A stretch of 64,000 nt of DNA from positions 355,976-419,975 of the forward strand of contig NZ_KB903834.1 of the NCBI RefSeq assembly GCF_000379825.1, read 5' to 3'. Shown in pieces: positions 9,716-18,188 of this stretch. A program made the position numbers and the translations under genes. The DNA comes from Longispora albida DSM 44784. Its GTDB lineage: Bacteria; Actinomycetota; Actinomycetes; Mycobacteriales; Micromonosporaceae. The notes under the pieces are model-generated. The model had not been told where the DNA came from and did not search any database. It worked only from the letters and a program-made list of their open reading frames with translations. How positions within the stretch are numbered: the first letter of the stretch is position 1; the number at the start of each line of letters is the position of its first letter.

Positions 9716-9852
9716 CCGAACTGCGGCACATCCCGCTAAATATGCGGCTGGGGTTCGCCGTCACGGCGGAACTCGAGTCGGCCGGTGTGGCGGCGCTGCT
9801 CACCTATCGGTACTCGCCGTGCGGTATCGCCAGGTTCCACGATTCCCGTTGA
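9712..9852 (+). pseudogene. Remnant of an acetyltransferase C-terminus
   Basis: The frame after the methyltransferase reads TELRHIPLNMRLGFAVTAEL, then VAALLTYR. This matches the last-strand pattern of GNAT acetyltransferases (N-x-PLY-x-x-LGF, then a hydrophobic-R ending), as in the intact gene at 8196-8687. No start, acetyl-CoA loop or N-terminal part is present, so I read it as the tail of a lost gene. The similarity is short and could be chance. Confidence 0.35.
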
Positions 9853-10316
9853 GCGCGACGGCAACTGTCTATTTCGGCTGGGTCGCGCGTCAGCTCTCCA
9901 CCCGCGAAACGCCCCTCGGAATCGAAGTGCATCCGGACCACGTACTGATCGTCGAACAACCAGAAGTCGTCGCCGGGGAGGTCCAGGCCGGTCGCGAGTT
10001 CCCTCGGCAGCCACCGGATATCCTCACCGGCGCCTGCATTGAGTGAAGCAACAGCCAAGCCCCAGCGCGTGTAGTCGCCATGCGGAACGGTGACGACTCG
10101 CACCCGGCTCATCCGCTTGCCCGCAGCCGTCAACTCCCGAACACCCGCCAGCCACGGCTCATGCCAGGCGAAATCGTCGTGCAGCCCATCAAGGAACAAC
10201 CGGAACGGCCCCGACTCCGCCGGCTCGTAGTAGGTATCGCGCAACTCCAGCCGGAACGCCGTCCGCCCGAATGTCCGGAACAGCGCCTCGAACGCGTCGG
10301 CCCGCAACAGTTCCAT
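9804..10316 (-). CDS. DUF6879 family protein
   Basis: A 170-residue soluble protein. The layout (FRLELRDTYY near the start, RVRVVTVPHGDYTRWGL, then GEDIRWLPR, DDFWLFDDQYVVRMHFD and a final WNLAIPHGEY) is that of DUF6879, a family very common in actinomycetes and usually found beside XRE and Nudix genes, as here. Function unknown. I choose the ATG at 10316, five bases after the Nudix stop and behind GGTGAG, rather than an upstream GTG inside the Nudix gene. Confidence 0.8.
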   Translation of the reverse strand: MELLRADAFEALFRTFGRTAFRLELRDTYYEPAESGPFRLFLDGLHDDFAWHEPWLAGVRELTAAGKRMSRVRVVTVPHGDYTRWGLAVASLNAGAGEDIRWLPRELATGLDLPGDDFWLFDDQYVVRMHFDSEGRFAGGELTRDPAEIDSCRRAQRESWNLAIPHGEYR

Positions 10317-10320
10317 CAGC

Positions 10321-10872
10321 TCACCCGCTTTCGCGTTCCCCAGCCGACGAGCAGGTCGCGTGTGCATACAACAGCGCCACCAGCGTCGTGCCAGCCACGA
10401 TGTCCCCCTTGGCGATCAGGGTGACGATATCCGCCAGTGGCACCCACTCGATCCGTTCCGACTCGAAGCCGTCCTTCGGCATGCCAGTGTAGGTGGCCGA
10501 CTCCGCGAGGAAGACATAGTGCTCAGAGGTCATCAGCCCCGGCGATGGCTGTGTGTACACCAGTTGCCGCAATCCCTCTGGCCGCCAGCCCGTCTCTTCC
10601 TCACACTCGCGAGCAGCAGCCTCCACGGGCACCTCGCCCCGGTTCATGCCCCCGATCGGGATCTCCCATCCCCAGGTATCGGTGATGAACCTGTGCCGCC
10701 ACATCAGGAGTACCCGGCCCTCCCGCAGCAACACCACCCCCGCGCTGGGGGCGGTACTCCGCATCAGCCGGTGATCGAGGTGCCTCCCGTCAGGCAACTC
10801 GACGTCAGCGGACACGAGATGCACCCACTGGTCCTGGTACAGAGTCCGCTCGGAGTGCACCGTCCACTTCAT
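10321..10872 (-). CDS. Nudix hydrolase
   Basis: A 183-residue Nudix hydrolase, a magnesium-dependent enzyme that cleaves nucleoside diphosphates linked to another group. The Nudix box is intact: G-x5-E-x7-REC-EE-TGW within GMNRGEVPVEAAARECEEET. The start of the fold and the LMTSEHYVFLAE stretch suggest an ADP-sugar pyrophosphatase-like enzyme. Start at ATG 10872 behind GGGAAG. Followed at once by the DUF6879 gene, with which it is probably translated. Confidence 0.88.
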   Translation of the reverse strand: MKWTVHSERTLYQDQWVHLVSADVELPDGRHLDHRLMRSTAPSAGVVLLREGRVLLMWRHRFITDTWGWEIPIGGMNRGEVPVEAAARECEEETGWRPEGLRQLVYTQPSPGLMTSEHYVFLAESATYTGMPKDGFESERIEWVPLADIVTLIAKGDIVAGTTLVALLYAHATCSSAGERESG

Positions 10873-10906
10873 CGCTGGCTTCCCGCTTCCATATCGAGGA
10901 AGAAGG

Positions 10907-11461
10907 TCACGCACGCCAGCCGATCACGTCGGTGTTCAACGCCGCCTCGGCGAGCTGGCGGGCAGAGGAGGTCTTGAGCGAGGCCAGCGAAGAGTCGATC
11001 CAGGGCTGGACGTTGGCGTTGCCCTGGCTGCGGTACTCGACGGCCTGCACGAGGCATTCCAGCTTGTCGGCGTCGTTCGCGACCCGGGCCTCCAGCGTCT
11101 CCTTGTCCTCATACTCGTCGACCGCTGCCTGAATCATCATGGACACCTCAGGAGGGCAGCCATCGACCTGATCCGCCGTGACCTTCTCGTTGGGGGCCGC
11201 AGTGAGATATCGGCGTCCGATGTGGGGGATGTCGCCGACCCGGGTTTCCTGCGTGTCGTGCAGCAGGCACAGCAGCGCCACCCGGGCAGGATCCGCGCCT
11301 TCCATGGCAGCCAGGATCGCGCCGATGATGCCTACCCGGAACGAGTGATCGGCGATGGACTCCGGGGACGGGACCCCTGCGATCCACCAACCCGTACGCT
11401 TCGCACGCTTGAGCATGCCAACTTCGAAGACGTACCGCATCGCAGCTTCGGGGCCTGTCAC
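10907..11461 (-). CDS. HD-domain phosphohydrolase (HDDC2/YfbR-like)
   Basis: A 184-residue metal-dependent phosphohydrolase. Metal ligands are visible: His in ADHS, the HD pair in LLHDTQE and Asp in ANDADKLE. Length and order match the YfbR/HDDC2 group, which removes phosphate from deoxynucleoside monophosphates. The GTG at 11461 is preceded by GAGGAG at 11468-11473 and is preferred over a longer upstream frame. It lies between an XRE gene and the Nudix gene, all reading left. Confidence 0.85.
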   Translation of the reverse strand: MTGPEAAMRYVFEVGMLKRAKRTGWWIAGVPSPESIADHSFRVGIIGAILAAMEGADPARVALLCLLHDTQETRVGDIPHIGRRYLTAAPNEKVTADQVDGCPPEVSMMIQAAVDEYEDKETLEARVANDADKLECLVQAVEYRSQGNANVQPWIDSSLASLKTSSARQLAEAALNTDVIGWRA

Positions 11462-11516
11462 GCTTGTCTCCTCGTTGTCGTGATGCCAGCCGTCTTGAGG
11501 ACGTAGAGAATCGAAC

Positions 11517-11885
11517 TCAGTTCCTGACGAGACTGCCGCGAGATGTCGTGCTGCGATTGAGCACGAGCGAGCCGAGTGGATGCCTGTCAAGAGAACAGGT
11601 TGCCGGATCCTGGTCGATCAACGTTGCCAGCAGGCGATCGGCTTCGAGCGCGTCGTGCAGTGATCCGAAGATCGCCATATCCGCGCCGAGACGAAGGAAC
11701 GTGTCGCGCAGGTTCGACATGGTCTCGATGGTGGTCTGCGAGAGTGGCCTCCGGCCCGATTCCCAGCTTTGGAGCGTCGTCCGGTCCACACCAAGATCTT
11801 CCGCCAGGTGTTCCTGGCTCAGGGGAACAGATTCCCGGACTGCTTTGATCACTTGGCCCGCGACAATCCCAGCCGTCCTGCCCAT
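11517..11885 (-). CDS. XRE-family helix-turn-helix regulator, apparently truncated
   Basis: A 122-residue protein with an XRE helix-turn-helix at about residues 10-60 (SQEHLAEDLGVDRTTLQSWESGRRPLS). Family members I recall continue well past HPLGSLVL to about 300 residues or more; here the frame changes character after that motif (NRSTTSRGSLVRN) and stops. The DNA-binding part is intact, so it could still bind DNA or act as a dominant fragment. It may equally be a decaying gene. Confidence 0.6.
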   Translation of the reverse strand: MGRTAGIVAGQVIKAVRESVPLSQEHLAEDLGVDRTTLQSWESGRRPLSQTTIETMSNLRDTFLRLGADMAIFGSLHDALEADRLLATLIDQDPATCSLDRHPLGSLVLNRSTTSRGSLVRN

Positions 11886-12039
11886 TGCCCCGGTCTCCTC
11901 GACTGCCAGTCAGCAATAGTGCTCAGCCAAAGCCTCGGCGGGCAATCACAGGATCGGCCAACGTGTACTTCGAGTCAGTCGCCCGGCTTCGTCTCCGATC
12001 GTAGTCTCGTCGTCACTCGTCCGATAGTGGGAGGTTGCG

Positions 12040-12426
12040 ATGCGTGAACCGCAGTTGCTCGGAACTCTGGACACTCACGTTCAGGACGGCTGGCATCGCG
12101 TTGTCGGCCTGTACATGTACGACGACGTGGCCGGCCATGTCCACACCCATTGGCTCCGAACCGGCGACATCTATGGAATCGTCCACGATGGAGCGTCATG
12201 GACGATCGCTGGAGGCTGCTGGACCGAGCCGGGGCATACGTACCGGCTCCACCGCCCCGGCCGCACCGTATCGGTTCTGCCCACCGCGCAAGGCGATCGG
12301 GTACTCGATCGCACGGCCGGCTACCAGGTGCACGCCGCCGGTCCCGAACAGTGGGAACTGTGGCAGGTCAACACGACTGTCCCGCGTGCCAGGGACAGCC
12401 GGACTGGCTGGCTGCCCCGTCCGTGA
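12040..12426 (+). CDS. Hypothetical protein, beta-rich, 128 residues
   Basis: A 128-residue soluble protein I do not recognise. It has many short hydrophobic strands with Trp and His (HTHWLRTGDIYGIV, SWTIAGGCW) and no signal peptide or membrane helix. The ATG follows a good GGGAGG site, codon third-position GC is high, and the frame ends just before the convergent APS kinase gene, so it is likely to be expressed. A small beta-barrel or beta-sandwich is the only structural guess. Confidence 0.65.
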   Translation: MREPQLLGTLDTHVQDGWHRVVGLYMYDDVAGHVHTHWLRTGDIYGIVHDGASWTIAGGCWTEPGHTYRLHRPGRTVSVLPTAQGDRVLDRTAGYQVHAAGPEQWELWQVNTTVPRARDSRTGWLPRP

Positions 12427-12435
12427 ACAGCCGGG

Positions 12436-13953
12436 TCAGCGGCGGCCCGGTTCCAGCCAGCCCTCTGCGGTCAGGTACTCCAGGACGGTCTGTACCGCCT
12501 CGTCCACAGTGCCGGCCGTGTCGAGCGTGATCTCGGCGTCGGTCGGTGCCTCGTACGGGTCGTGGACCCCGGTCATGTTCGTGATCTCGCCAGCCCGGGC
12601 CTTGGCGTAGAGGCCCTTGCGGTCGCGGTGCTCGCAGACTTCGAGCGGGGTCGCGATGTGCACGAGGATGAAGCCGGCCCCGGCCTCGTGCGCGAGGCGG
12701 CGGGCGTCGGCCCGGCCGGAGTGGTACGGAGCGATCGGGCAGCACAGCGCCATGCCGCCGTGCCGGGCGACCTCGGCGGCCACGTAGCCGATCCGGGCGA
12801 TGTTCAGGTCACGGTCGGCGCGGGAGAAGCCGAGTCCCTTGGAGAGCAGGCGCCGGACGACGTCACCGTCGAGCAGGCTGGCGCTGCGCTCGCCGCCTTC
12901 GAGGAGCGCCTCGTGGACGCCTCGGGCGATCGTGGACTTACCGGCGCCGGACAGGCCGGTGAACAGGACGACCAGGCCGCGCTCGCGCCTCGGCGGGCGG
13001 GAGCGGCGTACCTCGCGGGCCACGGCCGGCGGGGTGTGCCACTCGGGCAGGGTCACGCCACGGTCGAGCAGGTCGGCGATCTCCTCATTGGTCAGTGCGA
13101 GCCGCCGGGTGTGCGGGGGCACGTCGTCGCGGGAGCGCCACTGGCCGTCGCGGGAGTCGTACGCGAGCTCGCGCGGCAGGACGACCCGCAGGCCGCCGGA
13201 GGTCAGCGCGGTCGCACCCGAGAGCAGGTGGGTCACGCCGTAGGCGGCGGCGACCCGGTTGTACAGGAGCGCGTCGCGGAAGTCGTCGCCGGTCTTGGCC
13301 AGCGGCACGGCGACGATCGTGCAGGACGGCAGCCGGTCGCGGGCGGCGAGCACCGCGCGGACCAGAGCCTCCGGCGGGAGGCCGTCCGGGCCGGGACCGC
13401 CGACCGGGATCATGATCAGGACATGGCCAGCGATCGTACGGGCGGCGTGCGCGAGCTGCGCCAGCTGCGGCCGGTGCAGGGGGCGGTCGGCGAACACGCC
13501 GAGCACCCGGCCCTGCGGCAGCTGGTCGCGGACCTCGGCCGGGCCGAGACGCAGCTTGCGGAACGGGCCACGCGGGCCCTCACCGAGCCTGCGGAGCTGG
13601 CCGGAGATGTACATCGACCCGGCGCGCGCCTCCCACGCCTCGGTCACGTCGAGCGCTGCGGCCGGTGCCGCCTCGGCGTCGGTGAGCACCAGGACCCTGC
13701 GGATCGGGTTGGCCAGGTCGAGCTGCTCGGTCAGGCCGATCGGGATCTCGAGGGTGACCGGGGCCGACCACTGCGTACCGTCGGCGAGCCTGCCCCGCCG
13801 GGTGACCGAAGCCAGGTCCTCCCGGCCGAGGAAACCCGTCAGCGGGGCATAAGCCCCGCTGAGCAGCAACTCCAGGTCAGCAAGTTCCCGAGGTCTCGGC
13901 GTGTACGCCGGCGCGCCCCGCAGCACCTCTTCCGGCAGCACCCAGCCGTTCAT
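12436..13953 (-). CDS. cysC: APS kinase fused to degenerate ATP-sulfurylase domain
   Basis: A 505-residue fusion. Residues about 325-505 are adenylylsulfate kinase, which phosphorylates APS to PAPS: P-loop GLSGAGKST with Lys339, the DGDVVRRLLSKGLGFSRADRD signature and the GLYAKARAGEI region. The N-terminal ~310 residues have the ATP-sulfurylase fold (PUA-like start; YAPLTGFLGREDL, PLHRPQ, PVGG). However, the catalytic QTRNPxHxxH motif reads ADRPLHRPQL, so the second His is missing and activity is doubtful. CysD and CysN 22 kb away can supply APS; this protein would finish PAPS for the sulfotransferases. Start ATG 13953 follows GAGGAGGGGG. Confidence 0.85.
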   Translation of the reverse strand: MNGWVLPEEVLRGAPAYTPRPRELADLELLLSGAYAPLTGFLGREDLASVTRRGRLADGTQWSAPVTLEIPIGLTEQLDLANPIRRVLVLTDAEAAPAAALDVTEAWEARAGSMYISGQLRRLGEGPRGPFRKLRLGPAEVRDQLPQGRVLGVFADRPLHRPQLAQLAHAARTIAGHVLIMIPVGGPGPDGLPPEALVRAVLAARDRLPSCTIVAVPLAKTGDDFRDALLYNRVAAAYGVTHLLSGATALTSGGLRVVLPRELAYDSRDGQWRSRDDVPPHTRRLALTNEEIADLLDRGVTLPEWHTPPAVAREVRRSRPPRRERGLVVLFTGLSGAGKSTIARGVHEALLEGGERSASLLDGDVVRRLLSKGLGFSRADRDLNIARIGYVAAEVARHGGMALCCPIAPYHSGRADARRLAHEAGAGFILVHIATPLEVCEHRDRKGLYAKARAGEITNMTGVHDPYEAPTDAEITLDTAGTVDEAVQTVLEYLTAEGWLEPGRR

Positions 13954-14026
13954 CCGCAGCCCCCTCCTCGCACCCGGTACAGTCTCCCAGCCTGTCAAGA
14001 CCAGGTCGAGACGCCACCCAGGGCTG

Positions 14027-14551
14027 TCAGGCTTGCGTCAGATCAGCGGCACCGAACGAGGCACTGAACCGTTTACACCAGATCGTCACGCTCGCGACCT
14101 GGCCGAGGTCAGCTCCTGCCGGTATCTCGTACACCTGACTGCCCTTGTTGCCTTTGAGCCGTCCGAGGTCAAGGTACTTCGTCTTGGTCAGTTCCGTGAA
14201 TGCCGCAGGACGGTCAGACAGCCAGACATACAGATCCGGGCCGTTGCTCGTGTCGAGATCCCGCAGAGCGAGAACCCGGCGGCCGTCAGCGAGCCGCACG
14301 ATCTCGGCCGTGCCCCTGGTCTCGTGCTCGTGGCTGATGAAACTCCCCCTGCGGAGCACGACATCGGCAGCTGGTGGCGTCTGGGCCGGTGACGCGGGTG
14401 CGGACGACACGGCCGGCGACGCGACCGGCGACGGCAGCGTCTCGTTCACGGCCTGGTCGTAGAACAGCTTCTGCGGCTGGAACCAGACGAGCACGAAGAC
14501 TGCCAGGGCAACCGCGAGGACCAGACCCCCGGCGATCAGCTTTTTCCTCAT
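14027..14551 (-). CDS. DM13-domain membrane-anchored protein
   Basis: A 174-residue protein with an N-terminal signal anchor (MRKKLIAGG then a helix), a Pro/Ser/Ala linker at about residues 42-65, and a DM13 domain to the end. DM13 hallmarks are GTAEIVRLADGRRVLAL, SNGPDLYVWLS, LGRLKGNKGSQVYEIP and TIWCKRFSASFG with the single conserved Cys. DM13 domains are thought to take part in extracellular redox or hydroxylation chemistry; the role in actinomycetes is unclear. I start at the second ATG (MRKK), which opens directly into the basic n-region. Confidence 0.85.
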   Translation of the reverse strand: MRKKLIAGGLVLAVALAVFVLVWFQPQKLFYDQAVNETLPSPVASPAVSSAPASPAQTPPAADVVLRRGSFISHEHETRGTAEIVRLADGRRVLALRDLDTSNGPDLYVWLSDRPAAFTELTKTKYLDLGRLKGNKGSQVYEIPAGADLGQVASVTIWCKRFSASFGAADLTQA

Positions 14552-14586
14552 GCCTACAGCCTGAACGCCCAACCAAGATTCAGACC

Positions 14587-16065
14587 TTACGGGGCCGTGA
14601 CGGGCAGGCCGTAGAGCTGGTTGAGGTCGACGAGGTCGACAGCTCCGGACTCCGCCTCCTTGACGAGTTCAGGGGTGAAACCAGCTCCGGAGTAGCAGGC
14701 CAGCCGGGTCCCGGAGGTGTCGTATCTGGTGCTGCCGCTCAGCAGGGTCCGGATTCGACGGAGGCGTTCCAGGTGGCCCATGCCCATTCTTTCCTGCCAT
14801 TTGGCCTCGCCAATGGACAGCAGTGGCGGCTTGCCGCCGTCCGAGTAGCCGACGACAGCGACGTCAACCTCGTGGCTCGTCTTGTTCGACGGATCGTTGA
14901 CCACGCCGCTGCCCACCTGCGTGACCAGATCGCCGAAGAAGCCGCCCGAGTATCGCAGCGCCCACTCCCGGCAGATCCATTCGAAGTGTGGCCCGAGAAC
15001 GCTGCCGGCGAGCCGCCGCTGGCTCATCCGCCACACCTGCTCGGCATTGCCGGTTCTGTCCAGCAGGGACCACGCTGGTCGCATGATCGAGTGGTGGAAG
15101 GTGACCAGTGGCTCCGCGATCCGGTACGTCGTCCGGTTGTCGCGGAAGACGTCCGCTTCTTTGATCAGGAGGCCGGCGCCCTCCAGCACGTTCAGCGGGT
15201 GCGCGATGTCCGTCGCCTTGCGGCCCAGGTAGTTCGCGATCCCTCCCCTGGTGCTGTTTCCTTCCGCGACGCCCGCGAGCACGGAATGGAACAGGCCCGA
15301 GTCCCGGATGTCTGGCTCTTCCGCCAGGAGGTAACGAGCTTCCCGGAACAGCGGGCTCTGCGAGTTGAGCACCGCTCGCACCACCCAGTCGCCGAAGTCG
15401 TCCAGATCAGCGGGTGTGTCTCCGCGCAGGAACTCCGTGCGGTACGCCGGGGTGCCGCCCACGATGGCGTTGGTCATGAGCGCGAGCCTCGGGTCGCCGA
15501 TCCCCCAGAACTGGGCGGCCAGCCGGTGGTCGAGCGTGTGCACGACCAGTTCGAGCCCGGCCCGGCCGCGGAGCGGGGCGTTGCCGGCCAGGAGCGACCC
15601 CATGAAGGACATCGCCGAGCCGCAGAGCAGGAGGCGTGCCCGAGATCCGGTGCGGTCGGGGCCGAGCGGCCGGTACGCGCCCTGAATGATCGATGGCAGT
15701 GCCGGGCTGGCCTTGACCAGATAGGGAAACTCGTCCAGCACGACGGGAACCGGCCGCTCGGCTCCCAGCCGGAGCAGCGCCTCGATCGCGTGATGCCAGC
15801 TTTCGAATGCCAGCGGCCCGGGGGCCCGGAGGAACGCCGCGAGTGTCTCTCCCAGTCGCCGGAGCGATTCGGCCTCCGTGGCCTCCGCTGCCGAGAAGAA
15901 GAAGCCGCCCGCTTCCCGTGCGACGGCGTCCAGCAGGAAGGTCTTGCCCTGCCGGCGGCGGCCGGATACCACCCCGAGGGTCGCGCCAGGCTGCTCGTCA
16001 CTCACGAATCTGGACAGTGCGGCCCATTCATGGTCACGGTCGAACATTTCAGCGGGCTTCTTCAT
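14587..16065 (-). CDS. AAA-type ATPase with DUF234-like nuclease-fold C-terminus
   Basis: A 492-residue ATPase of the archaeal-type family. Walker A is GRRRQGKTF (about residues 35-43) and Walker B is VPVVLDEFPYL (about 106-116). A winged-helix-like middle (GIANYLGRKATDI) is followed by a DUF234-type C-terminal region with an E-x-K element in SIGEAKW, like the PD-(D/E)XK nuclease core. Such proteins are often linked to mobile or defence functions; the biological role is unknown. The ATG at 16065 is only three bases after a 49-bp perfect palindrome, whose foot overlaps the GGGGG ribosome site. Confidence 0.8.
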   Translation of the reverse strand: MKKPAEMFDRDHEWAALSRFVSDEQPGATLGVVSGRRRQGKTFLLDAVAREAGGFFFSAAEATEAESLRRLGETLAAFLRAPGPLAFESWHHAIEALLRLGAERPVPVVLDEFPYLVKASPALPSIIQGAYRPLGPDRTGSRARLLLCGSAMSFMGSLLAGNAPLRGRAGLELVVHTLDHRLAAQFWGIGDPRLALMTNAIVGGTPAYRTEFLRGDTPADLDDFGDWVVRAVLNSQSPLFREARYLLAEEPDIRDSGLFHSVLAGVAEGNSTRGGIANYLGRKATDIAHPLNVLEGAGLLIKEADVFRDNRTTYRIAEPLVTFHHSIMRPAWSLLDRTGNAEQVWRMSQRRLAGSVLGPHFEWICREWALRYSGGFFGDLVTQVGSGVVNDPSNKTSHEVDVAVVGYSDGGKPPLLSIGEAKWQERMGMGHLERLRRIRTLLSGSTRYDTSGTRLACYSGAGFTPELVKEAESGAVDLVDLNQLYGLPVTAP

Positions 16066-16068
16066 CCC

Positions 16069-16117
16069 CCAGGTTTATAGGACTGTAGTTATAAGAACTA
16101 CAGTCCTATAAACCTGG
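16069..16117. repeat. 49-bp perfect palindrome before ATPase gene
   Basis: Two 22-base arms (16069-16090 and 16096-16117), perfectly complementary, around a five-base loop (ATAAG). The arms are A+T rich (TTTATAGG, TGTAGTT) in a GC-rich genome. It fills the space between the upstream gene's stop and the ATPase start codon, so the hairpin would abut the ribosome site. It could be a strong operator, an attenuator or terminator, or a mobile-element end. Confidence 0.9.
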
Positions 16118-16126
16118 CCAGCCTGG

Positions 16127-17983
16127 TTACCGGAGGCGGACGTCGAAGACGCGGCTGCGCATCAGGTCGCGGAAGGCGGCTTGGGCTTCCGGGGTGGCGT
16201 CGATGCGGGAGTCGCGGCCCTCGGCGTTGGGTGAGTCGAAGTAGACGATCGCCTTGACTCTCGGGAAGAGCGCGAGCTGGTCGAAGGCCGTGCGGTAGAA
16301 CCAGGGCTTGTGGGCCGGGTTGCCACTGGACTGCCACACGCCCCACTCCGCGACCATGAGCGGCTTGTCGGGGAAGGTCCGCGCTGCCCACGAGTAGAAA
16401 CCTGGCCACTGGGCGCCTTGCTTGGTGCGGTTGACCATCTCGACGAAGTCGCCGAAGCCGAAGCCGGCGTCGCTGTAGGCGTACACGTCCCAGCCGACCC
16501 AGTCGATGATGTCGTTGCCCGGGTAGAGGTCGCCGAACCACGGCTGGGTGTTCCACGGGATGTAGGACATGTACGAGATGACGGTGACCGCGTTCGTCAC
16601 GCCCTTGCCGCGCAGCCGTTCCACCACGTGGCGGAACATCGCCGCGTAGTCCTTGGCCGTCTGGCCGGAGCCGTCGCGGGCGTCGACGTCGTTCTCCGGT
16701 TCGTGGTGGACGGTGAGGTAGAACGGCTCGGGGAAGTTCTTCACGATGTGCGCGGCGAGCCGGTCGATCACCGGGTCGAACTCACCGGCCGCGACCTGCG
16801 CCCAGGTCATCTTGTACGGCTTCCAGTTCAGGAACAGGATGCGGTTCTTGCCCGGTTCCCTGGCCAGGGAGATCTCTGTCGGGGTCGGGAAGAGTTCCTC
16901 GCCGCGGTGGTAGGCGTGGTAGATCTGCTGCGTCCGCCCGGCCTTCGCCTCGAACTCGCGCATGGCCTCGTCCCTGGGCTGCGAGGTGTGGGCGGCCGGG
17001 GCGACGCCGGTCAGGATGCCGCAGGTCGGGACGAGCAGCCGCTCCAGCACGCAGTCGGGTACCGGCGGGTCGTGCGGATCCGGGTCGACCGGCCGCATCG
17101 TCAGACCGGGCGTGGGCAGGCCGGTACCTGTCGGGACCGGGCCTGTCGGGACGGGAATGGTCGGCGTCGGCGGCAGCGGGCTCGGGGACGCCGAGGGTGA
17201 CGGGAGCGAGGAAGGCGACGGGGTCGGGCTGGGCGACGGCGAAGGGGACGGAGATGGGGACGGGGACGGGGATGGGCTGGCCGAAGGGGACGGTGAGGCG
17301 CTCGGGCTCGGGGACGCCGAAGGGGACAGCGACGGCGACGGCAGGGTCGGTGACGGTACCGGGCGGGTCGTCGGGAAGTCCGTCGGCCGGGGCCACCGGT
17401 CGTCAGGGGAGGGGACGCGGGCCGGGCCCGGTTCCCGGGTGAGGCGCAGCGCCGGGGCGCCCGTCGGCGACTCCGAGCTGTAGAACCGCTGGATCTTGCC
17501 GGGGCTGGTGACGGCGAAGGAGTACGCGCCCGGCCCGTTCACCGCGCGGGTCACGTCGAAGGTCAGGTCCTCGGCGCCGGCCGCGAGGAGGCTGCTGCCG
17601 AGTACCCGGCCGGCCAGCGGGGCGCGCTGCGCGAGGGTGCGGTCGCTCCAGCCGGTGTCGGGTACCGCTGCCAGCTCGATGAGCGCCTCCGTGGAGCCCG
17701 GGAGCGGGGTGAGCACCACGGCTGCCCGGAGCTTCCCGCCGCCCTTGGGGAGGTCGGTGACCTGGAAGCGCAGGTACGCGACGTGCGCCTGGACTCCGGA
17801 CGTGCCGGTTCTCAGCTCTGGCTCGCGGGCGCTGGCCGGGGTCCGGCCGTCTCTCAGGTACCCGTCGGCGCTGGCCTTCACGGACACCGGCCGGGTGGGC
17901 GACGGGCCGGTGCAGGCGACGGCGGCCCCTCCGGCACAGAGCACGATGGCGGCGAGGGCGACTCGGCGGTCAATGCGGCTCAT
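16127..17983 (-). CDS. GH26 glycoside hydrolase lipoprotein with DNRLRE/CBM-like domain
   Basis: A 618-residue exported lipoprotein. The signal peptide ends in the lipobox AVAC (Cys24). Residues about 32-185 resemble the DNRLRE carbohydrate-binding domain (ADGYLRDG, AYLRFQVTDLPKGG). A Ser-Pro linker of about 80 residues follows, then a GH26 catalytic domain from about residue 330. Catalytic acid/base is Glu428 in HHEPEND and the nucleophile is Glu546 in VAEWG. GH26 enzymes cut beta-mannans or mixed beta-glucans. It is divergent from the Wzz/Wzy operon and so probably acts on the exopolysaccharide made there, though the true substrate is unknown. Confidence 0.88.
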   Translation of the reverse strand: MSRIDRRVALAAIVLCAGGAAVACTGPSPTRPVSVKASADGYLRDGRTPASAREPELRTGTSGVQAHVAYLRFQVTDLPKGGGKLRAAVVLTPLPGSTEALIELAAVPDTGWSDRTLAQRAPLAGRVLGSSLLAAGAEDLTFDVTRAVNGPGAYSFAVTSPGKIQRFYSSESPTGAPALRLTREPGPARVPSPDDRWPRPTDFPTTRPVPSPTLPSPSLSPSASPSPSASPSPSASPSPSPSPSPSPSPSPSPTPSPSSLPSPSASPSPLPPTPTIPVPTGPVPTGTGLPTPGLTMRPVDPDPHDPPVPDCVLERLLVPTCGILTGVAPAAHTSQPRDEAMREFEAKAGRTQQIYHAYHRGEELFPTPTEISLAREPGKNRILFLNWKPYKMTWAQVAAGEFDPVIDRLAAHIVKNFPEPFYLTVHHEPENDVDARDGSGQTAKDYAAMFRHVVERLRGKGVTNAVTVISYMSYIPWNTQPWFGDLYPGNDIIDWVGWDVYAYSDAGFGFGDFVEMVNRTKQGAQWPGFYSWAARTFPDKPLMVAEWGVWQSSGNPAHKPWFYRTAFDQLALFPRVKAIVYFDSPNAEGRDSRIDATPEAQAAFRDLMRSRVFDVRLR

Positions 17984-18129
17984 ACCAGGATATTTAACGC
18001 GCTTCTGGGGATCTTCGGGACCAAACTGCGCACCCTCGGCGCAATCTCACTCGTTTGGCCGTACGTCGGCCCTCCGTTCGCCTGGCTTCGAGCCCCGCCC
18101 CGCGACGACCGGCCCGCACCACCCGGGGA

Positions 18130-18168
18130 ATACAATCCCTTATCTGTACCTTTGTCGGAATAAATTCC
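18130..18168 (+). promoter_or_regulatory. Candidate promoter/operator of exopolysaccharide operon
   Basis: In the 205-bp divergent gap between the GH26 gene and the Wzz-like gene there is a TACAAT -10-like hexamer at 18131-18136 and a perfect 12-bp palindrome GGAATAAATTCC at 18157-18168, about 20 bp before the start codon. These are the only A+T-rich elements in the gap. Promoter use is inferred. Confidence 0.4.
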
Positions 18169-18188
18169 AGAAAGGTGTCCCCGCCCTG

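Noticed and set aside
12562-14067. A 501-codon rightward open frame
   Set aside because: Antisense to the APS kinase fusion; composition is Arg/Gly-rich nonsense.
17200-17340. GC-rich short tandem repeat inside the GH26 gene
   Set aside because: It encodes the Ser-Pro linker of the protein, so it needs no separate explanation.
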